A stretch of DNA of 8,831 nt. It comes from Desulfobacteraceae bacterium UBA5623 (GTDB lineage Bacteria; Desulfobacterota; DSM-4660; Desulfatiglandales; Desulfatiglandaceae). The stretch lies in NCBI GenBank assembly GCA_002424495.1, contig DIKH01000222.1, positions 1-8,831 of the forward strand, given 5' to 3'. Positions 1 to 5,016 of the stretch are shown here, in pieces. A program made the position numbers and the translations under genes. The notes beneath the pieces were generated by a model, which was not told the DNA's origin, ran no database searches, and saw nothing but the letters and a program-made list of their open reading frames with translations. Positions within the stretch are counted from its first letter, which is position 1; each line of letters begins with the position of its first letter.

Positions 1-467
1 AGCCTTTCTGGATGGACACTAGCTAGTATATGTGATATGCTTTATCAAGTAGAAAAAAGGGATGCGCAATCCCAGCAACAACTTGGTGGAATTTTTCGAT
101 CTCAAGCCAGGCAATCAAATCAAGGTTGATCAATCGTTCTTCAACAACAAACCGGCAATTTTCCAGAAAGCGGCAGGGGGAATCTTCATGGCAAATATAC
201 GTTGTGAGTGGTCTGCCAACTTACCAAGAAAGCACGAATTACGCATGTATAAGAATAGGTAACTGATTAGCCAACAATTTGTTCAAGTAGTGTAGCCTTT
301 TTCGAGTCCATTACCGGATAAACACAGGGCAGAGGGAGGGAATGAGGGTGGACTTTTCGATGTTGCATACTGGTGTTTGCTTGTGATACAAAGCGAATAC
401 CTGGCGCCTGAACGACAAGGCCATTCAGACACAATTTTGAATTTTTAATGGTGAATTTTTAATTATT
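1..467. other. Intergenic stretch without a convincing gene
   Basis: I see no recognisable protein in either strand here. A 66-codon reading frame (62-262, plus strand) exists, but it has poorly spaced ribosome-binding bases (AAGGG directly against the ATG) and no family I know. A 10-bp palindrome (ACTAGCTAGT) lies at 18-27. A weak sigma70-like pair, TTGCAT (363-368) and GATACA (385-390) with 16 bp between, could serve the downstream rfbD-lptF-lptG cluster but is not strong. The last 30 bases before rfbD are very A/T-rich and contain a direct repeat. If a rhamnose-pathway partner (rfbA, rfbB or rfbC) is nearby, it is not in this stretch. Confidence 0.5.
438..463. repeat. 12-bp A/T-rich direct repeat just before rfbD
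   Basis: TGAATTTTTAAT occurs at 438-449 and again at 452-463, separated by GG (period 14). The second copy ends four bases before the rfbD ATG, where a Shine-Dalgarno sequence would normally lie. Function is unknown; it may be a small intergenic tandem repeat or part of a promoter region. Confidence 0.7.
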
Positions 468-1355
468 ATGAAGATACTTGTCATAGGCGCAAACGGCCAA
501 CTGGGTTGGGAATTATGCAGACGGGGCAGGGATAAGGGCTTTGATATCCTGGCCCTTGATCTCCCGGACTTTGATATTACCGACCCATTGCAGGTCCAAA
601 GACAGGTGCACGGGGCAGGCGTTTTTCTTGTCATCAATGCTTCCGCCTACACCGCAGTAGACCAGGCAGAGGCCCAGATGGAGCTTGCCCTTAAGGTTAA
701 TCGTGACGGGGCCTCCTATCTGGCGTCTTCATGCGCCCAGGCCAAGATTCCGCTTTTTCATATCTCTACTGATTATGTCTTTGACGGTGCAAAAAAGGCC
801 CCATATTGCGAAACAGACCCGGTCTGTCCCCTGGGGGTCTACGGAAAGAGCAAGGCAGAGGGAGAAGACAGGATAAGAGAACTTTTGAAGGAACACATAA
901 TCATTCGCACTGCCTGGCTATATGGTGTTCATGGCAACAATTTCGTCAGGACCATGATCCGGCTTGGCAGGGGCCAGGAACAGCTCCGGGTTGTAAACGA
1001 CCAATATGGCTGCCCGACATTTGCCGGCGATCTGGCTGATGCGCTCCTTGAAATTTCCGGCCGTCTTTGCAAGGGTGGGGATATCACCTGGGGAACATAT
1101 CACTACTGCGGAAAAGGCGCCACCACATGGCATGGTTTTGCAGAGATGATCTTTGAACTGGCAGGAAAACACTCCCAACTCAAGCTCAAAGAACTCCAGG
1201 CGATAACCACGGAGCAATATCCAGTCCTTGCAAAGAGACCTGCAATGTCCGCCCTTGATTGCTCACTTATCAAAACCCGGTTCGGCATCAGCCCCAGGCC
1301 GTGGCAGGAGGCCTTGGGAGAAATGATACAACGCTTGCTCTCTGACGAAAGTTAA
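468..1355 (+). CDS. rfbD: dTDP-4-dehydrorhamnose reductase
   Basis: This enzyme performs the last step of dTDP-L-rhamnose synthesis, the NAD(P)H-dependent reduction of dTDP-4-dehydro-L-rhamnose, in the cytoplasm. It supplies rhamnose for O-antigen, LPS core or capsule. The 295-aa protein has the usual length for RfbD/RmlD. Visible landmarks are the N-terminal Rossmann motif GANGQLG (residues 7-13), STDYVFDG (100-107), the short-chain-dehydrogenase pair Tyr125/Lys129 in YGKSK, RTAWLYG (147-153), NDQYGCPT (177-184) and the C-terminal RPAMSALD segment (257-264) with a conserved tryptophan near 279. The start fits the family (MKILVIGANGQLG), although no Shine-Dalgarno sequence precedes it, only an A/T-rich repeat. 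The gene is followed after 30 bp by lptF on the same strand, so cotranscription is likely. No rfbA/B/C is in the window. The function is certain at family level. Confidence 0.95.
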   Translation: MKILVIGANGQLGWELCRRGRDKGFDILALDLPDFDITDPLQVQRQVHGAGVFLVINASAYTAVDQAEAQMELALKVNRDGASYLASSCAQAKIPLFHISTDYVFDGAKKAPYCETDPVCPLGVYGKSKAEGEDRIRELLKEHIIIRTAWLYGVHGNNFVRTMIRLGRGQEQLRVVNDQYGCPTFAGDLADALLEISGRLCKGGDITWGTYHYCGKGATTWHGFAEMIFELAGKHSQLKLKELQAITTEQYPVLAKRPAMSALDCSLIKTRFGISPRPWQEALGEMIQRLLSDES

Positions 1356-1385
1356 CTGCCGATTCTGAAATATGTCTTGTGGAAT

Positions 1386-2543
1386 ATGAAACCGACCCTT
1401 TACAGATATTTTTTTAATGAAATATGGCCGACATTCCTGGCCGGTCTGTCCGTATTTGTCTTCATTGTAGTGGCGACAAAGATGTTGTCCATTATGGATA
1501 TGATTGTCGGACGGGGGGTCTCATTATTACACGTGGGGAAAATGGTGGTCTATCTGCTTCCGGATATTGTCGGCTTTGCCCTGCCGGCAGCAAGCCTTAT
1601 CGCCGTTGTTCTGGCCTTTCTGCGGCTGTCGGTTGACTCTGAGATTATCGCGCTGAAGTCATCCGGCGTCAGCCTTTATCAGATGCTGCCTCCTGTTGTA
1701 TTGTTTTCCTGTCTGGGGCTTGTTGTTGCAATAGCGATAAGCTTTTTTGGAGTGCCATGGGGAAACAGCTCATTTAAGGCCCTGATCTTTCAGATCGTCG
1801 AGTCAAAGTCCGATCTGGGAATTAAAGAGCGCACCTTTTGTGAGCCGTTCAGCAAGGTAGTCTTTTATGTGAACAGATTATCCGGCCAGAATAACGAGAT
1901 GGAGGATGTCTTTGTGACAGACAGACGTGATCAGTCGGTGACAAATACGATTATTGCCGAAAAAGGAAGGATATCTGTTCACCCCAGGGAAAAGGTATTT
2001 GTTCTCCATTTCCAGAATGGTACTATTTTTGTTGCTGACAAGGATCATCGCTCCGGCAGGACCGTAAAATTTGAGACCTATGATTTAAGCATCGGTCTAA
2101 AAGACATCATGGCTGCGCTGGCATCGAGAAAAAAGGCCCCAAAAGAGCTGAGTGCGGGCGAACTAATCAGGCAATTGAAGGAGACGCCAAAAGGGGAAAC
2201 AAGATATAATGATATGATAATGGAGCTGATGGAAAAGGTCTCTATCCCTCTTGCTGTATTTCTGATGGGAATTATCGGCATGCCATTGGGGGCGCAGCTT
2301 CAGGCAAAGGGTCGCTCCGCAGGCATTGGGGTTAGCCTTGCCATCTTTCTGGTCTATTATCTTTGCCTGGCCGGCGCCAGGAGTATTTGTGAAACAGGTT
2401 TCTTGCCCCCTCAGATTGGCGTGTGGATACCCGATCTGTTCCTGCTTGCCTCTTCGATATATCTTTTGTGGAGTGTAGCCAATGAACGTTCCATCAACTT
2501 TCTGTCCTGGATTCTTAGGCCACCTGTTTCGGCCAGGACATGA
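1386..2543 (+). CDS. lptF: LPS export permease LptF
   Basis: LptF is one of two membrane permeases of the LptB2FG ABC transporter. This complex extracts LPS from the inner membrane and pushes it along the LptC-A-D bridge. The protein (385 aa from this start) has the YjgP/YjgQ layout: three N-terminal membrane segments (about residues 18-37, 58-84 and 105-126, numbered from a TTG at 1377), a periplasmic beta-jellyroll-like region (about 130-280) and three C-terminal membrane segments (about 287-305, 315-336 and 349-368). The coupling-helix segment DSEIIALKSSGVS (87-99) is typical of the family. I chose the ATG at 1386, which has GGA five bases upstream, over the in-frame TTG at 1377. The stop overlaps the first possible start of the next gene (ATGA at 2540-2543), indicating translational coupling. 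LptF rather than LptG is inferred from gene order and the first-position permease features. Confidence 0.92.
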   Translation: MKPTLYRYFFNEIWPTFLAGLSVFVFIVVATKMLSIMDMIVGRGVSLLHVGKMVVYLLPDIVGFALPAASLIAVVLAFLRLSVDSEIIALKSSGVSLYQMLPPVVLFSCLGLVVAIAISFFGVPWGNSSFKALIFQIVESKSDLGIKERTFCEPFSKVVFYVNRLSGQNNEMEDVFVTDRRDQSVTNTIIAEKGRISVHPREKVFVLHFQNGTIFVADKDHRSGRTVKFETYDLSIGLKDIMAALASRKKAPKELSAGELIRQLKETPKGETRYNDMIMELMEKVSIPLAVFLMGIIGMPLGAQLQAKGRSAGIGVSLAIFLVYYLCLAGARSICETGFLPPQIGVWIPDLFLLASSIYLLWSVANERSINFLSWILRPPVSART

Positions 2544-2593
2544 GAAGGGCCTTCGCGTCCCTTACTCGGTTCCGGCTTGGCCGGGGTAGGCGT

Positions 2594-3670
2594 ATGACAG
2601 TATTTGCCAGATATTTTATAAAGGAATTCAGCAGGGTTTTTTTTCTGTGCCAGACAGCCTTTGTATGCCTTTACCTGGTCATAGACTTTGTCCAAAAGAT
2701 AGACAATGTTATGGAGGCCCATGCTTCCGGTCTGGCGTTGCTTCAGTTTCTATTTTATAAGATCCCTCTTATTGCAGTCCAGATGGCGCCTGTCGCATCC
2801 CTGATATCTGTCATCGTAATATTTTCGTTGATGAAAAAAAATAACGAGATAACTGCGGCAAAGTCCTGCGGTATAAGCGTCCTGAGGCTTTCCTTTCCAG
2901 TGCTTTTTGCATCAATGGGCCTTGCTGCAGCCGTTTTTATCCTCTCGGAATTGCTGGTCCCCTATGCCAGCACAAAGAGCAATGACATATGGCAGAGGGA
3001 GATAAAAAAGCAAGATCAGAATCGCTTCTATAACCGGAGCGATATCTGGTTCAAGGGCAAAAATGCCATTTACTGGATAAGGCATTTTGACGGAAAACAG
3101 ATGGTGATGGAAGATCCCTCATTCTATTTTTTTGATGATGCCTTTGGCTTGACCAAAAAAATAGACGCCAAAAAGGCCGTATGGACTCAAGACAGGTGGA
3201 TGGCGCAGGATGGAATCATCCAGCAGGCGGCGGACAGGGACTCTTACAAAATCGAGATGTTTACGGAAATGGAGCTTGACATACCAGAAGGCCCCGAGTC
3301 TTTTTTAAGGACTGAAAAGAACCCGGAGGAAATGACCTACTGGGAACTGAAGCGCCATGCAGAAAAGACAGCGGCTGAAGGCTACGATGACACCAGATTC
3401 CAGGTGGATATGAATATAAAGCTTTCTCTGCCGCTCTTGAGCTTTATTATGGTCCTGGTTGGAATTCCAATTGCCTTGAAAATCAACAAGGGGGGAACTC
3501 CTCTGGCAGTATCTCTTGGTATTTCATCTTGTTTTCTATACCTGCTTTTACTGGGCCTTGGCCGCTCTCTCGGGCTTTCCGGGGTCCTGCCCCCGATGTT
3601 TTCCACATGGCTGGCAAGCCTGGCCTTCTTTTTCCTGGGCGTCTATCTGATGATGCAGGTTGAGACGTGA
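2594..3670 (+). CDS. lptG: LPS export permease LptG
   Basis: This is the second permease of the LptB2FG lipopolysaccharide exporter and the partner of the upstream LptF. Visible features are an N-terminal cytoplasmic helix (ARYFIKEFSRVF), three membrane segments, a periplasmic domain, and three C-terminal membrane segments ending just before the stop. The family coupling segment NNEITAAKSCGIS follows the second membrane segment. Two starts are possible. An ATG at 2540 overlaps the lptF stop and would give 376 aa. The ATG at 2594 would give 358 aa, has GGGGTAGG just upstream and begins MTVFARYFIKEF, matching how LptG proteins normally start. I prefer 2594; the extra 18 residues from 2540 are Arg-rich and unlike the family. 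No ATP-binding partner (lptB) or lptA/lptC is in the window. The gene is followed by 283 bp without a gene. Confidence 0.92.
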   Translation: MTVFARYFIKEFSRVFFLCQTAFVCLYLVIDFVQKIDNVMEAHASGLALLQFLFYKIPLIAVQMAPVASLISVIVIFSLMKKNNEITAAKSCGISVLRLSFPVLFASMGLAAAVFILSELLVPYASTKSNDIWQREIKKQDQNRFYNRSDIWFKGKNAIYWIRHFDGKQMVMEDPSFYFFDDAFGLTKKIDAKKAVWTQDRWMAQDGIIQQAADRDSYKIEMFTEMELDIPEGPESFLRTEKNPEEMTYWELKRHAEKTAAEGYDDTRFQVDMNIKLSLPLLSFIMVLVGIPIALKINKGGTPLAVSLGISSCFLYLLLLGLGRSLGLSGVLPPMFSTWLASLAFFFLGVYLMMQVET

Positions 3671-3720
3671 TACGGTACTTAAAAAATGTAGATATTTACC
3701 ACCAGACGCAGAGCACGCAA

Positions 3721-3745
3721 GAGGCAACAGTTTAACTGTTGCCTC
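3721..3745. repeat. 25-bp perfect palindrome downstream of lptG
   Basis: GAGGCAACAGTT and its exact reverse complement AACTGTTGCCTC flank a single T, giving 12-bp perfect arms. No T-run follows on the plus strand (the next bases are AACTCTATGG), so it is not a classical intrinsic terminator for lptG. It could be a transcript-end hairpin or a protein-binding operator. Eleven bases of the arm (GGCAACAGTTT) recur as a half-site at 3765-3775, 42 bp further on. Confidence 0.8.
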
Positions 3746-3815
3746 AACTCTATGGTTAATGTTCGGCAACAGTTTGACAATTTTCCGCAATTTTTCAAAA
3801 AAAATTACAATTAAG

Positions 3816-3843
3816 TTGACAATGCCTAAAAATCCTTTATATT
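3816..3843 (+). promoter_or_regulatory. Strong sigma70-type promoter for the HU-like gene
   Basis: A perfect -35 box TTGACA (3816-3821) is followed after 16 bp by TATATT (3838-3843), a good -10 box. The spacer is A/T-rich and an A-tract lies just upstream (about 3797-3804), resembling an UP element. Transcription would begin near 3850, giving a leader of about 100 nt before the ATG at 3954. A strong promoter suits an abundant nucleoid protein. The assignment is by consensus only. Confidence 0.75.
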
Positions 3844-3855
3844 ACAGCCAGTCAG

Positions 3856-3919
3856 TGGGCCATGGATGTTTTTGCGCTTTTATTCATGGCTCTTAGTGCG
3901 GGCCCCACCCCTGGTGGGC
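3856..3919 (+). promoter_or_regulatory. Structured mRNA leader of the HU-like gene
   Basis: Two hairpins can be drawn in the predicted leader. The first pairs GCCATG (3859-3864) with CATGGC (3885-3890), extendable by G-U and G-C pairs. The second is a compact GC-rich stem, CCCACC (3904-3909) with GGTGGG (3913-3918) closed by a CCT loop. It lies about 23 nt upstream of the ribosome-binding site AAGGAG (3942-3947). GTGGGCC (3855-3861) could instead pair with GGCCCCAC (3901-3908), so alternative folds are possible. No T-run follows either hairpin. A regulatory role is inference. Confidence 0.4.
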
Positions 3920-3953
3920 TAATCACAACCTTGATAATCGAAAGGAGAGATTT

Positions 3954-4316
3954 ATGACTGCTAAGAAAGCTGCCAAGAAAGAACCAGCCCCAAAGAAACA
4001 GGTCCAGTTAAAATCACCCATGACCAAAGCTGTCATGATTACAGAAATTTCTCAGACAACCGGTCTTAACAAAAAGCAGGTCAATTCAGTATTTGATGAA
4101 TTATCAAGCATTATTGACCGCCACATCAAAAAGCGTGCCCCGGGAAAATTCATTTTTCCAGGGCTTATCAAGATTCAGGTCAAACAAAAACCAGCCACTA
4201 AAGCGCGAAAGGGCGTCAATCCATTCACGGGAAAGGAAACGGTCTTCAAGGCCAAACCGGCCCGCAGGGTTGTTAAGGTCACCCCATTAAAGAAGCTAAA
4301 AGGAATGGCCGAATAA
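3954..4316 (+). CDS. HU-family DNA-binding protein with lysine-rich N-terminal tail
   Basis: This is a bacterial histone-like protein of the HU/IHF fold, expected to bind and bend DNA as a dimer in the nucleoid. The HU body starts near residue 22 with the two-helix dimerisation region (TKAVMITEISQTTGLNKKQV, then FDELSSIIDRHI). The beta-saddle follows (KFIFPGLIKIQVKQKPATKA), then the arm motif RKGVNPFTGKE, in which Asn89-Pro90 match the NP of HU arms that intercalates DNA. The C-terminal end is VKVTPLKKLKG. Typical HU is about 90 aa. Here 120 aa result from a leading Lys/Ala/Pro-rich tail (residues 1-20, including KKAAKKEPAPKK) that resembles histone H1-like tails. The start is well supported: AAGGAG lies seven bases before the ATG, behind a strong promoter. 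The gene is monocistronic and ends in an intrinsic terminator. It is not a canonical HupA/B or IHF subunit, and the exact subfamily is uncertain. Confidence 0.9.
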   Translation: MTAKKAAKKEPAPKKQVQLKSPMTKAVMITEISQTTGLNKKQVNSVFDELSSIIDRHIKKRAPGKFIFPGLIKIQVKQKPATKARKGVNPFTGKETVFKAKPARRVVKVTPLKKLKGMAE

Positions 4317-4480
4317 TTTTGCAGCGGCTCAGACAGCTTATTACAGCGCTGTCCTTTGTGATTCTGTTGTGGTATTGCTGGTAAGCAGTTTCTGTCCGGA
4401 AATGATTCTTTTGAGCCGGGGACTGCAATCTCCGCGTTTGCAGGGTTGAGCATTCTGATTATTTTTCTTTGAACCAGGTA
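4317..4480 (+). other. 3' untranslated region of the HU-like transcript
   Basis: About 165 nt separate the HU-like stop codon from the terminator, with no plausible plus-strand gene. Small dyads are visible: GACAGC with GCTGTC around 4330-4351 (containing the palindrome ACAGCGCTGT) and CTGCAA with TTGCAG around 4424-4444. A long 3' UTR ending in a strong terminator can host a small RNA, but nothing here proves one. Confidence 0.4.
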
Positions 4481-4536
4481 AGGGGCTCCTTGTGCGGCAT
4501 AAAGATTTATTCTTCTGCACAAGAGCCCCTTTTTTT
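4481..4536 (+). terminator. Rho-independent terminator of the HU-like gene
   Basis: AGGGGCTCCTTGTGC (4481-4495) pairs with GCACAAGAGCCCCT (4517-4530), a 14-bp stem with one bulged C and a 21-nt loop. A run of T to 4536 follows directly. The U-tract is on the plus strand only, so it terminates the HU-like transcript and not the convergent minus-strand genes. Confidence 0.9.
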
Positions 4537-4571
4537 ATCAGAGAAAAGACGCTATTTTTTACGAATCCTTA

Positions 4572-4714
4572 GGAGGCTGTCCGAGAATAGAAATTTTTTC
4601 CGAAATCGAGGAATGCCCGAAAAAATTATTGCAGGCATATAATTAATATTCCGAGGATAATTTTTTCGGGTATGACAAAGAGTTTGGGGAAAAGGGCATT
4701 CTCGGACAGCCTCC
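4572..4714. mobile_element. MITE-like element with 17-bp terminal inverted repeats, flanked by TA
   Basis: The ends are perfect inverted repeats: GGAGGCTGTCCGAGAAT (4572-4588) and its reverse complement (4698-4714). The element is 143 bp, has no coding capacity and is bordered by TA on both sides (4570-4571 and 4715-4716), as expected for a TA target duplication. Because TA is self-complementary, the exact border is ambiguous by a few bases. Internally CCCGAAAAAATTAT (4616-4629) is an exact inverted repeat of 4657-4670, and AATTTTTTC occurs at both 4592-4600 and 4659-4667, so rival hairpins can form. Duplication of TA is typical of IS630/Tc1-mariner elements and also of some IS5-group elements; the parent transposase is not in this window. 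The right end lies in the stop codon of the minus-strand gene next door. Confidence 0.8.
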
Positions 4715-4986
4715 TAGACTTGGGCCAGTAGTCCCTCGATGACCTCTATCAACAATTGTATCTGCACCCTGTCAATATCATTATCTCTGAAATATGGACC
4801 TGTTTTCTTAGGGCTCTGATATCTTGCAAGGTCTTTTCTCAGGTTCTCCAGATGGGCGTTTAGAACCTCCACCTGTTTGTTCTCAGGCAATGAGAGAAGA
4901 TCACTTGAGGTCTTAATATTTACCTGTCCGTCGTGTAGCCCTTCAATATGGAATAGTTTTCTGGTCTCTTTGACACTTTTCAACAT
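4714..4986 (-). CDS. Small protein of unknown function (90 aa)
   Basis: I do not recognise a family. The protein is hydrophilic, without a signal peptide or membrane segment. It looks mixed in its first third (KLFHIEGLHDGQVNIKTSSD) and helical later, with two likely amphipathic helices (VEVLNAHLENLRKDLARY and DRVQIQLLIEVIEGLLAQV) around a charged linker (SPKKTGPYFRDND). It begins with ATG at 4986, 30 bp after the stop of the secreted protease on the same strand, so the two are probably cotranscribed. GGTGGA about 10 bases upstream of the ATG is a passable ribosome-binding site. The TAG stop is formed by TA plus the first base of the adjacent MITE-like element. The empty site reads TAA there, so the protein is full length and not truncated. 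The function cannot be stated; cytoplasmic location is inferred. Confidence 0.65.
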   Translation of the reverse strand: MLKSVKETRKLFHIEGLHDGQVNIKTSSDLLSLPENKQVEVLNAHLENLRKDLARYQSPKKTGPYFRDNDIDRVQIQLLIEVIEGLLAQV

Positions 4987-5016
4987 AATAGAGTATCCAC
5001 CAAGGGAAAGTTTGAA

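Noticed and set aside
62..262. 66-codon plus-strand reading frame (begins MRNPSNNLVEFF)
   Set aside because: There is no recognisable family, the ribosome-binding bases are directly against the ATG, and no neighbour supports it. It could be a gene remnant, but I cannot show that.
3721..3745. Palindrome as intrinsic terminator of lptG
   Set aside because: The stem is perfect, but no T-run follows on either strand, so a classical Rho-independent terminator is not supported.
4616..4670. Internal inverted repeat of the MITE-like element as a canonical terminator
   Set aside because: The T-run is inside the stem and is followed by CGGG, so it does not have the stem-then-U-tract layout.
4714..4986. 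90-aa gene as a pseudogene truncated by the MITE-like insertion
   Set aside because: The reconstructed empty site already has a TAA stop at the same codon, so the insertion did not shorten the protein.
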